A stretch of DNA of 64,000 nucleotides from the NCBI RefSeq assembly GCF_031453555.1, contig NZ_JAVIZM010000001.1, positions 3,851,001 to 3,915,000 on the forward strand, written 5' to 3'. Positions 10,375 through 19,442 of this stretch are shown here, one piece after another. A program made the translations under genes and the position numbers. The notes under the pieces are model-generated. The model did not search any database, had not been told where the DNA came from, and saw only the letters and a program-made list of their open reading frames with translations. Each line of letters begins with the position of its first letter. The stretch's first letter is position 1. The stretch comes from Bacillus sp. SLBN-46 (GTDB taxonomy: Bacteria; Bacillota; Bacilli; Bacillales; Cytobacillaceae).

Positions 10375-10806
10375 TTATATATCAAAGCCAATCATATTTT
10401 CTGCAATTTCCGCAAAAGATTCTTCAGACTGTGTAAAATAGTCTTCCCAAATCTGTTTACTCCAAATTTCGATTCGATTGGAAACACCCAAAATTACGCA
10501 TTCTTTTTCTAGCTTTGCATATTGCAAAAGTGGTGTAGGAATATTTATTCTTCCTTGCTTATCAAGTTCACTCTCTGTTGCTCCTGAAAAGAAGAAACGA
10601 GTAAAAGCACGGGCATCCTTTTTTGTCAGAGGTAAGCCTTTTAATTTCTCTTCAATAAGTCCCCACTCTGATACTGGGTAACCAAATAAACATTGATCCA
10701 ATCCACGAGTAATGATAAACATGTCGCCAAGTTCATCTCGGAATTTGGAGGGCACAATCAAACGGCCTTTATTATCAATGCTGTGATGGTATTCACCCAT
10801 GAACAT
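10375..10806 (-). CDS. mraZ: Transcriptional regulator MraZ
   Basis: DNA-binding regulator of the division/cell-wall cluster, AbrB-like fold with two MraZ repeats, each with the DxxGR signature: [15 protein letters not shown] near the N-terminus and [14 protein letters not shown] in the second half. The frame extends five codons upstream, but the ATG at 10806 gives the standard MFMGEYHH start, 143 residues, and has GTGGGGGT about seven nt upstream. First gene of the operon. The sequence just upstream carries paired AAAGTGGGGG boxes, so self-regulation is likely. Confidence 0.95.
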   Translation of the reverse strand: MFMGEYHHSIDNKGRLIVPSKFRDELGDMFIITRGLDQCLFGYPVSEWGLIEEKLKGLPLTKKDARAFTRFFFSGATESELDKQGRINIPTPLLQYAKLEKECVILGVSNRIEIWSKQIWEDYFTQSEESFAEIAENMIGFDI

Positions 10807-10814
10807 ACCCATTA

Positions 10815-10864
10815 CCCCCACTTTCTATAAAAAATGTACCACATTCCCCCACTTTTCACCACCT
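10815..10864 (-). promoter_or_regulatory. Probable MraZ operator: two AAAGTGGGGG boxes upstream of mraZ
   Basis: On the minus strand two perfect copies of AAAGTGGGGG occur at 10815-10824 and 10846-10855, 31 bp apart (three helical turns), with a further GGTGGTG just upstream. MraZ proteins bind tandem G-rich boxes (TGGGN or AAAGTGG types) upstream of their own operon. The promoter-proximal box overlaps the mraZ ribosome site, so binding could also mask it in DNA near the start. Binding itself is inferred. Confidence 0.65.
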
Positions 10865-10923
10865 ATTTTTTAACTATTCGCCCCTATTTCTATAAAATCC
10901 TTTTTTACCCAGTTGAATTTTTA

Positions 10924-10963
10924 CAAAAAAAAGAAAAACTTCACTGCAATAGTGAAGTTTTTC
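10924..10963 (-). terminator. Intrinsic terminator after bshC
   Basis: A 13-bp perfect stem GAAAAACTTCACT/AGTGAAGTTTTTC with a 5-nt loop abuts the bshC stop and is followed on the minus strand by a run of T. It separates bshC from the mraZ operon. Confidence 0.9.
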
Positions 10964-12597
10964 TACATTTTTATAACCTTATGGCTACCATCAAATTCAA
11001 ATGCCTCTGTCATGATATCTTTAATAAATGTCAATCCATATTCGTTCAAATAATAAAATACATTCCAAACACGTTCTTGTGGAAAACCATCTGGCCTTAA
11101 TGCTAGGTCCACTCGAGCATATTTATTCAATATCAGATTATGTCTAAACTTAACCGAATCTTCAAGTCTTGATTGCATAAAGTTAATTTCTTTCAGTAAG
11201 TACGCTTCATTTTTCTTTAGCATCGGAAGCAGTCCTCGGTCAAGTTCCTCTGTTTTTACTTCAATAAGCTGATACTGCTCCATTAAATCAGCTTTTGCCT
11301 TTGAAAACATCTCTTCTAACTCTACATCCTTAATAGTTGAAAGAAAGCTTTCCTTTTCTTGTTCCGTCCCTCTAGTTAAAATATCTGTTATATTTAACTT
11401 TAAATCAGAAATATCTGTTTCAACAGACCGATCCAGGAATGTAATATTTAGGCGTGGGACAATCGGCGGCATTTTAATACGGAAATGCTCAAATACAAGT
11501 TTTAGCTCTGCCCAATAGGAAATCTCCCCAGGCCCTGCAATAAATGCTAAGGTTGGAAATAGCCATTCTTGCATAAGGGGACGAGTCACCACATTATTGC
11601 TTAATTGTTCCGGTTTTGTGCTCACAAGCTCCATTAATTCTTCTTTTGAAAAAGAAGCTGTTCCACTTTTCCCCACAAAACGGTTCAATTCTCGATTATA
11701 TTCTAGGAGGATACGCTCATTTTCTTTTTGATCATAAAAGAATAGGTTTGCAGCTTGGTCACTAATATCAATAGTAATCGGGTAGCCTTTATTTCCAATT
11801 TGCTTTTGCTGCTCAAGGACCGAAAACGTGATGGTTTCATGTTGTTCTATTTGCTGAGTAAAGAAGTCCCTTTGTATTAAACGAAAATCTTTATTACCTG
11901 AATCAACAATCAACAATCCATAATCCTTGAACAATTCCATAATAATGTTGGCAAAAAAATCAACGAAGTTCTTGGACCTACTAACTTGTTCTTCTGCAAA
12001 CTGCAAAAGAGTATTTGTATGTTCTGTTTCACCAAAATTTCCAATGATGTTTTGTACCCATGTTAAACATACATCTTTATTTAGTTCTATATCCGATACC
12101 ATTTTCTTTTGGAGTACTCTTTCAGGGTAGGTCCATTTGTCAACTTTTTGGTTAACAGGCACAAATACATGATTTACTTCTTGAAAATCATGGTCTTCGC
12201 CAGCAATCCAAAAAACAGGTACCACAGGAACACCTAGTTGTCTTTCTTTTTGTTCTGCTAATTTAATAATCGAGATGACCTTATGGATGGAATAAAGCGG
12301 TCCTGTAAGAATTCCAGCCTGTTGGCCACCAATGACAACGACGCTATCATTTTGTCTTAATTTTTCTATTGATTTCTTTACAGCCTTTGAAGTTGGAAAG
12401 CGTTCCATGAAGGATTCTATGTGTGCAGCTACCTCTCTACGAGGAAATATTCTACCGCCTAATTCCGCCATTCTTTTCTTATCTTCTTCTACATCATTGT
12501 ACCGATAGTGAAAAAAAGGCTGGATATCAGCAGATTGTTCCAAATAATTAGAAGCAAACCGATTCGTTGCTGGTAAAGAGAGATTTAAAATCTCCAT
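10963..12597 (-). CDS. bshC: Bacillithiol biosynthesis cysteine-adding enzyme BshC
   Basis: Putative cysteine ligase for the last step of bacillithiol synthesis (cysteine onto GlcN-malate). The 544-residue protein is close to B. subtilis BshC (YllA) in length and place, directly upstream of mraZ. Recognisable stretches include VVIGGQQAGILTGPLYS near residue 88, a nucleotide-binding-like segment, and WIAGEDHDFQEV near 150; the second half is helical with a coiled-coil insertion about 400-460. Cytoplasmic. Its own terminator separates it from mraZ. Confidence 0.93.
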   Translation of the reverse strand: MEILNLSLPATNRFASNYLEQSADIQPFFHYRYNDVEEDKKRMAELGGRIFPRREVAAHIESFMERFPTSKAVKKSIEKLRQNDSVVVIGGQQAGILTGPLYSIHKVISIIKLAEQKERQLGVPVVPVFWIAGEDHDFQEVNHVFVPVNQKVDKWTYPERVLQKKMVSDIELNKDVCLTWVQNIIGNFGETEHTNTLLQFAEEQVSRSKNFVDFFANIIMELFKDYGLLIVDSGNKDFRLIQRDFFTQQIEQHETITFSVLEQQKQIGNKGYPITIDISDQAANLFFYDQKENERILLEYNRELNRFVGKSGTASFSKEELMELVSTKPEQLSNNVVTRPLMQEWLFPTLAFIAGPGEISYWAELKLVFEHFRIKMPPIVPRLNITFLDRSVETDISDLKLNITDILTRGTEQEKESFLSTIKDVELEEMFSKAKADLMEQYQLIEVKTEELDRGLLPMLKKNEAYLLKEINFMQSRLEDSVKFRHNLILNKYARVDLALRPDGFPQERVWNVFYYLNEYGLTFIKDIMTEAFEFDGSHKVIKM

Positions 12598-12683
12598 TTA
12601 TGTACTCCCTTTCTGATCACTGATATTCATTCCTAACGAGTATATCACTACCTGCCCTATTTGAAAAAACCATCCGCTCATTT

Positions 12684-13079
12684 TTATGTTGAAAAGCTAA
12701 AAGTGACAACACTTGAAATTAAACCATAAAAAGTGAGGGCAATGTACACTAGGAAAAACAGCATAAAATTAAATCGCCAAAAGCCTTTCATAACCTTTTG
12801 AAGAATGATCTCTTCCTTAACTTTCCAATGAATAAGAACAAACATCATTGCTATCACTATCATTATTAGTATTATTAACCAAAACAATGATATTTCCCAA
12901 ATCGTAACAATTAAAAAGTGGACAGAAATAATATATAAAATAGTGGTGTAATCTAGTGCGATATGAAGAGATCTCCGTGAATTTTTTGTTATTACTTTTC
13001 CAAATAAAAAAACCAAAATAGAGCCCAAAATTGGTAATGCAAAAAAAACTGTTAACACAGAGGACAGAATACTACTCAC
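12684..13079 (-). CDS. DUF3397 family membrane protein
   Basis: A 131-residue protein with four predicted membrane helices (about 7-27, 40-62, 65-87, 100-125) separated by short basic loops. It matches the DUF3397 family, which sits between panE and bshC in many Bacillus relatives; no function is known to me. It starts with GTG, overlapping the panE stop by 4 nt, with GGGGGAG as ribosome site, so it is translationally coupled to panE. B. subtilis does not have it at this site as far as I recall. Confidence 0.75.
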   Translation of the reverse strand: MSSILSSVLTVFFALPILGSILVFLFGKVITKNSRRSLHIALDYTTILYIISVHFLIVTIWEISLFWLIILIMIVIAMMFVLIHWKVKEEIILQKVMKGFWRFNFMLFFLVYIALTFYGLISSVVTFSFST

Positions 13080-13978
13080 AACACTCCCCCCTTTGCTGGT
13101 TCTTTTCCCTTAATAAAATGATAGACGTTCTCTAATAGAGGAGCCTGTTTTTCTTGCTTGTTTGCCTCCTCAAGGATAAAACCAAGAATGGCGTCTACTT
13201 CTGTCAGCCGATTCGCCTCGATATCTTTTAACATAGAGGAACGATTCTCGGCAGTTTTCTTACAGATTTCCATCACTTGTCGAAGGTGTTCCTCTGGGTG
13301 GTCTAAGTTCAAAATGAAGGATATTTCATCAAAAAGGTTCTTTAAAACGCGAAAAAAATGTTCATTCTGAATCAATTCCCCATTTTTCACATGCAGAATC
13401 GAAGTTAATGGATTGATAACCGCATTAACAATTAATTTATTCATTAGCATCGAATAATAATCTTCTTGCACATGAATTGGAAAATCAGAAGGTACTGCAG
13501 CTGAAAAGTTTTGTAAGAAGGAGAAATCACCTCTAAAAGGCGCCACATTTGTTGCCCCTTTACCATTATGGCTGACAGTAAAGGCATTTTCCTTCAACGC
13601 ACCATGTTCAACTGTACCAACAAAAATATTTTTATTTTTTAATTCTTTTAACCACTTTAAATGCCCCATACCATTTTGTAAAAATAATAGGTTGTCAGGG
13701 TAATCAGGAAGCTGATTTATAATCTCTAACACTGGAGTAAGTTGATATTGTTTAACCGTAATAAGGGTTACATCTTCGGTTCCCTTCCACTTTGAAATAG
13801 GAAGTGCCTTGACGAAGGATACCGTTCTTTCGGCTTTTTTTTGAAGAATAATTCCATTTTCATTAATTTGCGAAGCTTGATTTTCAGTCCTTGTATAAAC
13901 AGTTACCTTATAATATTTACTGATATAGGATGCAAATAATAGTCCAATTGACCCAGCCCCAATGATTCCAACCTTCAT
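13076..13978 (-). CDS. panE: 2-dehydropantoate 2-reductase (YlbQ type)
   Basis: NADPH-dependent reduction of ketopantoate to pantoate, for pantothenate and CoA. The 300-residue protein begins with the Rossmann fingerprint GAGSIGLLFASY (about 7-18), has an LLFLQNGMGH segment near 97-106 and the conserved NKLIVNAVINPLTSIL helix near 185-200 of the C-terminal domain. Position next to ylbP/bshC corresponds to B. subtilis ylbQ. First gene of a pair with the DUF3397 gene. Confidence 0.92.
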   Translation of the reverse strand: MKVGIIGAGSIGLLFASYISKYYKVTVYTRTENQASQINENGIILQKKAERTVSFVKALPISKWKGTEDVTLITVKQYQLTPVLEIINQLPDYPDNLLFLQNGMGHLKWLKELKNKNIFVGTVEHGALKENAFTVSHNGKGATNVAPFRGDFSFLQNFSAAVPSDFPIHVQEDYYSMLMNKLIVNAVINPLTSILHVKNGELIQNEHFFRVLKNLFDEISFILNLDHPEEHLRQVMEICKKTAENRSSMLKDIEANRLTEVDAILGFILEEANKQEKQAPLLENVYHFIKGKEPAKGGVL

Positions 13979-14045
13979 GATATCCCCTCATTTAGTCGTC
14001 TTTACCCACATTTTATCAGATATTGTCAGCATTCTGTAAGTAAGA

Positions 14046-14084
14046 TGAAAAAAAATCCCTTATCGACATATGACAAGGGATTTT
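14046..14084 (-). terminator. Intrinsic terminator after the acyl-CoA carboxylase operon
   Basis: Stem AAAATCCCTT/AAGGGATTTT with a 13-nt loop, then a run of T on the minus strand, 5 bp after the carboxyltransferase stop. Confidence 0.88.
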
Positions 14085-14088
14085 AGAA

Positions 14089-15630
14089 TCAAACTGGGTA
14101 TACAGGATGCTTTCGGTCACTAAAGTTTAATTCTTTTGATTGATAGTATTCAAAGCGCTGAATAAGCACCTCTCTTAATTCAGATGGAGCAACAATTTCA
14201 TCTACAATTAACTCTGAAGCCAGCTTGTAAATATCAATATGTTCTTTATATTCCTTATGTTTTTCTTGAACGAACTTTATTTTTTCCTTCGGATCTTCAA
14301 TGTCATTTATTTTATTAGAATATACTGCATTTACCGCTGCTTCTGGACCCATTACTGCAATTTGAGCCGTAGGAAGAGCAATACAGCAATCTGGTTCAAA
14401 GGCAGGCCCAGCCATTGCATAAAGCCCTGCTCCGTAAGCTTTTCTAACAATAACAGAGATCTTTGGCACTGTGGCAGAGCTCATGGCCGCGATTAATTTG
14501 GCTCCATGACGAATAATCCCAGCTCGTTCAACTTTAGTACCAATCATAAATCCTGGAACATCTGCTAAAAACAATAATGGAATATGGAAGGCATCACAAA
14601 GCTGTATAAATTTAGCCGCCTTATCAGCAGAATCGACAAATAAAACGCCTCCCTTTACTTTCGGTTGGTTTGCTATAATTCCAACAGCTCTTCCATCCAT
14701 TCTAGCTAATCCGGTGATTAGCTCTGGTGCAAATAATTTCTTCACTTCATAGAAACTATCTTGATCAATGAGTCTATCAATACATTCATACATATCAAAA
14801 GGTGCATTTTGATTTTCAGGGATAATCGCTTCTAATTCTCTACCTTCTTTTGGTGCGATTCCATTTGCCCTCTTCGTTTTTTCTTTAAAGCTGGCTGGAA
14901 AATAACTAATGTATCTTTTAGCTGATTCAATAGCTTCTTCCTCACTATAGGCGAGAACATCTCCACAACCGCTTACTGAACAGTGCATACGTGCCCCGCC
15001 CATTTCCTCCAGCGTTACCTTTTCGCCTATAACCTTTTCAGCCATACGAGGGGATCCTAAATACATGGATGCATTTTGGTCAACCATGATAACAATATCA
15101 CAGAAAGCTGGGATATACGCTCCTCCAGCAGCGGAAGGCCCAAACAAAATACATACCTGCGGAATCATACCGGAAAGCTTGACCTGATTATAAAATATTT
15201 TCCCTGCCCCTCTACGGTTTGGGAACATCTCTAACTGATCAGTAATCCTTGCTCCCGCAGAGTCCACAAGATAAAATAACGGCACCCTCAATTTTTCCGC
15301 TACTTCTTGAATACGAATAATTTTTTCAACTGTTCTTGCTCCCCAAGAACCTGCTTTAATGGTAGAATCATTAGCCATGACGCACACAGTTTGACCATTG
15401 ATTTTACCAATCGCTGTGACTACACCGTCAGCTGGAAGATCTGCTGCTTTAAAATTAGCAAATTTCCCGTCTTCCTCATATTTGCCATCATCAAATAATA
15501 GGGCAAGTCTATCACGAACAAACATCTTATTCTGTGATTTCAGCTTTTCATGATATTTAGGGTGTCCGCCAGCCTCGATTTGTTTTCTATTTGCATTTAA
15601 TTGATCATTTAACATGTTAGTGGTCGTCAT
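14089..15630 (-). CDS. Acyl-CoA carboxylase, carboxyltransferase subunit (YngE-like)
   Basis: Carboxyltransferase half of a biotin-dependent acyl-CoA carboxylase (propionyl- or methylcrotonyl-CoA type), moving CO2 from carboxybiotin to the acyl-CoA. The 513-residue protein contains both crotonase-like domains in one chain, with glycine-rich oxyanion loops around FGPSAAGGAYIPAF (about 162-175) and KAYGAGLYAMAGPAF (about 400-414). Length matches B. subtilis YngE (about 511). Last gene of the operon after the biotin carboxylase and biotin carrier genes. The substrate cannot be fixed from sequence; no HMG-CoA lyase gene is linked here. Confidence 0.88.
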   Translation of the reverse strand: MTTTNMLNDQLNANRKQIEAGGHPKYHEKLKSQNKMFVRDRLALLFDDGKYEEDGKFANFKAADLPADGVVTAIGKINGQTVCVMANDSTIKAGSWGARTVEKIIRIQEVAEKLRVPLFYLVDSAGARITDQLEMFPNRRGAGKIFYNQVKLSGMIPQVCILFGPSAAGGAYIPAFCDIVIMVDQNASMYLGSPRMAEKVIGEKVTLEEMGGARMHCSVSGCGDVLAYSEEEAIESAKRYISYFPASFKEKTKRANGIAPKEGRELEAIIPENQNAPFDMYECIDRLIDQDSFYEVKKLFAPELITGLARMDGRAVGIIANQPKVKGGVLFVDSADKAAKFIQLCDAFHIPLLFLADVPGFMIGTKVERAGIIRHGAKLIAAMSSATVPKISVIVRKAYGAGLYAMAGPAFEPDCCIALPTAQIAVMGPEAAVNAVYSNKINDIEDPKEKIKFVQEKHKEYKEHIDIYKLASELIVDEIVAPSELREVLIQRFEYYQSKELNFSDRKHPVYPV

Positions 15631-15648
15631 TCTGCTCCCCCTCTCCTG

Positions 15649-15861
15649 TTATTCTAATACCATAAGAACATCGCCTTCATTTACGAAGTCACCTATAGTA
15701 ACCTTTACATTTAACACAGTACCCTCCGTACTGCTCTCGATTGGAATCTCCATTTTCATAGACTCAAGCATTAATACTTCTTGGCCAACATTTACCTGGT
15801 CTCCATTTGCTACAAAAATATTTAATACCGTACCTGCCATTGTTGCTGTAATTTCTTTCAT
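15649..15861 (-). CDS. Biotin carrier protein (stand-alone biotinyl domain)
   Basis: A 70-residue protein that is a single biotinyl domain: beta-strand pattern with the biotinylation site ESMKM (lysine 36 by count, near the middle), preceded by VGQEVLMLE. It would shuttle carboxybiotin between the two flanking enzymes. Similar to B. subtilis YngHB (73 residues). The canonical A of EAMKM is S here, a common variant. It lies 12 nt after the biotin carboxylase gene and 18 nt before the carboxyltransferase gene. Confidence 0.9.
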   Translation of the reverse strand: MKEITATMAGTVLNIFVANGDQVNVGQEVLMLESMKMEIPIESSTEGTVLNVKVTIGDFVNEGDVLMVLE

Positions 15862-15873
15862 GTTTCTCTCTCC

Positions 15874-17211
15874 TTATTTCACTAAATTTTTTGTAAGAAA
15901 ACTCGTAGTGTACAACCCTTTTTGGAAATCAGTATCCGCTAGAATGGATAAAAACAGGGGCACATTTGTTTTAATCCCTTCAATCACCACATCCTTAAAG
16001 AACCCTTCCGCAGTCGATAATACCTCATCTCTTGTCTGTCCATAAACAATACATTTTGCAATCATTGGATCATAGAACGGTGTTACCGTTCCCCCCTCCA
16101 CATAGCCAGAATCAATTCTGACTCCTTTTGTCTCATTCATTTTAAGAGAAGTAATTTTTCCTGGTGACGGTAAAAAACGAACAGGATCCTCTGCGTATAA
16201 GCGGAATTCCATAGCACTTCCATTTGAGTTGATTTCAGATTGCAGCAAAGGTAATTTCCCACCACGTGCTACAAGGATTTGCCATTTCACTAAATCAAGC
16301 CCTGTAATCATCTCTGTTACTGGATGTTCGACCTGAAGACGAGTATTCATTTCTAAAAAGTAAAAGTTCCCCGCTTCATCGACGATAAATTCGATGGTTC
16401 CCGCGTTAATATAATCAACCGCATGAGCCGCTTTTACCGCAGTCTCATACATCTTTTTCCTAACTGTTTCAGTTAGAAAAGGAGATGGTGATTCTTCCAC
16501 AACCTTTTGATGCCTTCTTTGAATGGAACAATCCCTTTCGAACAAATGCACGATATTTCCTGCAGAATCCCCAAACACTTGAATTTCCACATGTCTAGCA
16601 TCAGCAATATATTTTTCAATAAAAACCTCGTCTGAACCAAAGTAAGCCATGGCACGGGTTTTAGTCGAATCATAGGACTTAACGAGCGCTTGCTCATTTT
16701 CACAAAGCACCATTCCAATTCCACCGCCACCGCCACTTGCCTTAAGCATGATAGGATATCCAATTTCCTCGGCTAAACTACAGGCTTCTTCAATAGTTTT
16801 TAAACCATAACCGCTTCCAGGTACAACTGGTACTCCAGCCTTTTCCATCGTTTGACGCGAAACAATTTTATCCCCCATTAATTCGATTGTTTCTGGTTTT
16901 GGTCCAATAAATATAATTCCTTCTTTAATAGCTTTTTTGGCAAACGCTGCATTTTCAGATAAAAAGCCGTAACCCGGATGAATGGCATCCACGTTTTCAC
17001 TTTTTGCTATTTCCAAGATTTTATCAGCTTGTAAATAGGATTTGTTTACTGGCGGCTCACCTACATATACAGCCTTAGTTGCCGCTTTTACAAAAGGCAT
17101 ATCCTTGTCAGCATCTGAATAAATAGCAATCGTTTCAATCCCCATCTCCTGACAGGTTCTAATGATACGGAGAGCAATTTCTCCCCTATTGGCAATTAAA
17201 ATTTTTTGCAC
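15874..17211 (-). CDS. Biotin carboxylase subunit of acyl-CoA carboxylase (YngH-like)
   Basis: ATP-dependent carboxylation of carrier-bound biotin. The 445-residue protein has the ATP-grasp layout: N-domain with KILIANRGEIALRII (4-18), IHPGYGFLSENA near 81-92, the glycine-rich ATP lid KASGGGGGIGM (about 157-167), and EMNTRLQVEHPVTE (about 286-299) with metal and catalytic residues. It is the length of a single-function biotin carboxylase, not of pyruvate carboxylase. Leads a three-gene operon; a cre-like site lies upstream. It is probably not the housekeeping AccC, given its carboxyltransferase partner, but this is inference. Confidence 0.88.
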   Translation of the reverse strand: MQKILIANRGEIALRIIRTCQEMGIETIAIYSDADKDMPFVKAATKAVYVGEPPVNKSYLQADKILEIAKSENVDAIHPGYGFLSENAAFAKKAIKEGIIFIGPKPETIELMGDKIVSRQTMEKAGVPVVPGSGYGLKTIEEACSLAEEIGYPIMLKASGGGGGIGMVLCENEQALVKSYDSTKTRAMAYFGSDEVFIEKYIADARHVEIQVFGDSAGNIVHLFERDCSIQRRHQKVVEESPSPFLTETVRKKMYETAVKAAHAVDYINAGTIEFIVDEAGNFYFLEMNTRLQVEHPVTEMITGLDLVKWQILVARGGKLPLLQSEINSNGSAMEFRLYAEDPVRFLPSPGKITSLKMNETKGVRIDSGYVEGGTVTPFYDPMIAKCIVYGQTRDEVLSTAEGFFKDVVIEGIKTNVPLFLSILADTDFQKGLYTTSFLTKNLVK

Positions 17212-17287
17212 ATTTCTTCCCCTTTCATGCCCCTTTTGTTCCTTCCCTTTAAAATTTCTACATCATTCTCTGAATTTCCTGCATTTT

Positions 17288-17302
17288 TTGTAAACGCTTC
17301 CT
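17288..17302. promoter_or_regulatory. Candidate CcpA (cre) site upstream of the acyl-CoA carboxylase operon
   Basis: TTGTAAACGCTTCCT fits the relaxed cre consensus WTGNAANCGNWNNCW at every defined position. It lies 77 bp upstream of the biotin carboxylase start, between divergent transcripts. Glucose repression of a catabolic acyl-CoA pathway would make sense, but the assignment is by motif only. Confidence 0.5.
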
Positions 17303-17450
17303 GAACTTATTTGAAGAATTTTTTGTATTTTTGTTATATAATAATATTAATTCATTTCGAATAATGCAAAAATTAGTACATCTTCATGTTATTCATGAAC
17401 AAAAGAATATATACAATATTATGAGGTTATCATTTCTTAGGAGGTTTACT

Positions 17451-17921
17451 ATGGGAGCAAAAGTGGAGAAACTAAAAGTTAACTTTAAAACATTAGAAGA
17501 ATTTAAAAAGTTTAAAGAATATGGAATTCAGGAGTTATCCATGCTTGAAGACCTTGAAGCCAATATGGTTGAAGATGATAGTGAATCACCATTTTACGGT
17601 ATTTATTTTGGGGACAAACTAGTAGCACGAATGAGTTTATATCAAATTGATGCCAAATTCGATCGTTATTTTTATCCACCACAAAATTATTTAGAATTAT
17701 GGAAGCTGGAAGTACTAGCGGATTATCAAGGGAAGGGCTTTGGTAAAGCTCTTGTCGAATTCGCGAAGAGCTTTGGTCTACCTATTAAGACAAATCCAAG
17801 AGTACAATCAAGTGGATTTTGGGAAAAGATGGGCTTTTCTAAAGTTGATTACGATATGGAACGGGATCGCGGGGAAAATCCACTAGTTTGGTATCCGGAA
17901 GGCGTAGAACCGCAACAATAA
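17451..17921 (+). CDS. ylbP: GNAT N-acetyltransferase YlbP
   Basis: A 156-residue GNAT-fold protein; the acetyl-CoA-binding region is LEVLADYQGKGFGKALVEFA (about 88-107) with the QGKGFG pyrophosphate loop. Substrate unknown. The open frame extends upstream to 17331, but the ATG at 17451 has a strong TAGGAGGT ribosome site and gives the family length (about 160 in B. subtilis). Transcribed divergently from the carboxylase operon and convergently with gerR/ylbO, with a shared bidirectional terminator. Confidence 0.9.
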   Translation: MGAKVEKLKVNFKTLEEFKKFKEYGIQELSMLEDLEANMVEDDSESPFYGIYFGDKLVARMSLYQIDAKFDRYFYPPQNYLELWKLEVLADYQGKGFGKALVEFAKSFGLPIKTNPRVQSSGFWEKMGFSKVDYDMERDRGENPLVWYPEGVEPQQ

Positions 17922-17935
17922 TATTTATCATTAAT

Positions 17936-17965
17936 AAAAAGCGGACAAAACATTGTCCGCTTTTT
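17936..17965. terminator. Bidirectional terminator between ylbP and gerR/ylbO
   Basis: AAAAAGCGGACA/TGTCCGCTTTTT, a 12-bp perfect stem with a 6-nt loop whose arms supply a T run in both directions. Confidence 0.92.
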
Positions 17966-17966
17966 G

Positions 17967-18596
17967 CTATTTTTCTACCCTTTCCAGGTTACCATTTTTG
18001 TCCATTTGGAATTTTACCTTTTGTTGTCTGTCTTCATCTTGAAGAACAACCATTTTCCGCGCTCTTTCCATAATCTCAATTAATGAGCGGTAATCCTCTT
18101 CAATAGCCTTTAAATTCTTTGACAATCTTTCATTTTCTGCAGCTAGATAAAAAGTCTTTTTTTCTAACTCTTTAATTTTATCAAGAGAGTTCATCCTGTC
18201 CTCTTCATGGCTTGCCCATTCTTCCGCCTTTTGATGGATTCCTTCTAAGAAATGAATGACCGCAGGAAAAGTAATGGTAGTTCCCTGTTCACAACCTACA
18301 GGTGATGGGACTGTCTCAACCATAACTGAATCTTGAATGCCCTCACCTTCTATGGTGACTACTTGCTTTTTTAATTCTTTTCTTTGTCTTTTAGCAAGCT
18401 CAATACCAGATTTATATTGTTTACGTACATATGAGTTCCAACGGAAACCACAAGCAGCTGAAGTACGCGAAAGCTGTTTGCCTACTTCTTCAAACGCCTG
18501 CAATTGTGTCCCACCTTCACGGATATGCCGTAACACAACTTCAGCGAGTAATAAGTCTTCGTCTTGGGACCACGCATCTTGTCGAGTTGGTGACAT
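17967..18596 (-). CDS. gerR: RsfA-family sporulation regulator GerR/YlbO
   Basis: DNA-binding regulator of mother-cell sporulation genes in B. subtilis (YlbO/GerR) or a prespore RsfA-type regulator. The protein has an N-terminal Myb/SANT-like helical domain (about 1-62) with [16 protein letters not shown] and [13 protein letters not shown], and a C-terminal coiled coil (about 130-190). The frame opens 13 codons earlier, but the ATG at 18596 has AGGAGGGA upstream and gives [10 protein letters not shown], the family start, 209 residues. Which RsfA-family subtype it is remains less certain than the family. Confidence 0.88.
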   Translation of the reverse strand: MSPTRQDAWSQDEDLLLAEVVLRHIREGGTQLQAFEEVGKQLSRTSAACGFRWNSYVRKQYKSGIELAKRQRKELKKQVVTIEGEGIQDSVMVETVPSPVGCEQGTTITFPAVIHFLEGIHQKAEEWASHEEDRMNSLDKIKELEKKTFYLAAENERLSKNLKAIEEDYRSLIEIMERARKMVVLQDEDRQQKVKFQMDKNGNLERVEK

Positions 18597-18671
18597 AAGA
18601 ACATCCCTCCTAGTGTTTTTATAATACATATGCATCTACTAGAAAAGATAGACTTAATCAGAAGTTGTCTT

Positions 18672-19442
18672 TTAATCTTTATTCATGGTTTTTTTATTAA
18701 TAAAATTATTTACATAGTTATGGTGGGCATCACTTTCCCATAATAAGGCACAAGCTCTTACCTCTTCTTCTATCCGGTCTCGCAGCTTCGCTTCCTCCCA
18801 CTTCCTAATCCACATCTTCTTATAGGATTGCAGCACACTTAACTCTTTCTTTAGTATGTTTTCTAGGAACTCCTCACAAGCTTCCAATGCGTCATTTTCA
18901 AAGAGAGCATCAATAAACCCAGCCTCTTTTAACTCTTCTGCTGTTTTCATCTCCGCTTCCATTAGAAGCTTCATTGCATCTGACAGAGTAAGCTTTTCTC
19001 CTAATATCGAACCGCCTCCCCAGCCAGTGGTTATTGCTTGTTTCCCTTGAACAAATCCTGCTCTTATTCCTTTTCTAGCCAAACGGAAATCGCAGGCTGT
19101 AGCAAGCTCACAGCCTCCCCCAATAGCCGTCCCATTTATAAGTGATATAGTGGGAATAGGTAAGGTCAATAAGGAGTAGAGAATTTTTGACATTTTAGAA
19201 AGCATAGGATAAGCCTCTTCTTTTGAATGAAGAAGGTGAAAAACCGACAAATCTCCACCTGAACAAAAAGCACGATCTCCTATACCAGTAATGATTAATG
19301 CCTTAACATCCGGTTCTGCTGCTCTTTTCATTACCTCCATTAAGCCTTGCATTACTTCATAATTGATTGCGTTCCTCTTTTCAGCTCTTGTAATGGTAAA
19401 TAATAAATAACCCTTCTCTTTTTTTTCAATTAAATATGACAA
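18672..19442 (-). CDS. Enoyl-CoA hydratase/isomerase family protein
   Basis: Crotonase-fold enzyme; likely hydrates an enoyl-CoA in fatty acid or branched-chain acid breakdown. About 256 residues with the oxyanion-hole loops: RAFCSGGDLSVF and NGTAIGGGCELATACDFRLA, the latter with the GGGCELA pattern. No ATG fits; the frame opens at TTG 19469, but TTG 19442 gives the usual LSYLIE start and I prefer it (GTG codons between are alternatives). It sits between gerR/ylbO and rpmF, where B. subtilis has no gene, and near the acyl-CoA carboxylase operon, so a shared pathway is plausible. A hairpin repeat lies ~90 bp upstream. Confidence 0.85.
   Translation of the reverse strand: MSYLIEKKEKGYLLFTITRAEKRNAINYEVMQGLMEVMKRAAEPDVKALIITGIGDRAFCSGGDLSVFHLLHSKEEAYPMLSKMSKILYSLLTLPIPTISLINGTAIGGGCELATACDFRLARKGIRAGFVQGKQAITTGWGGGSILGEKLTLSDAMKLLMEAEMKTAEELKEAGFIDALFENDALEACEEFLENILKKELSVLQSYKKMWIRKWEEAKLRDRIEEEVRACALLWESDAHHNYVNNFINKKTMNKD

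Noticed and set aside
17311..17342. TTGAAG...TATAAT as a ylbP promoter
   Set aside because: The -10 is perfect but the spacer is 20 bp; too loose to list as a feature.
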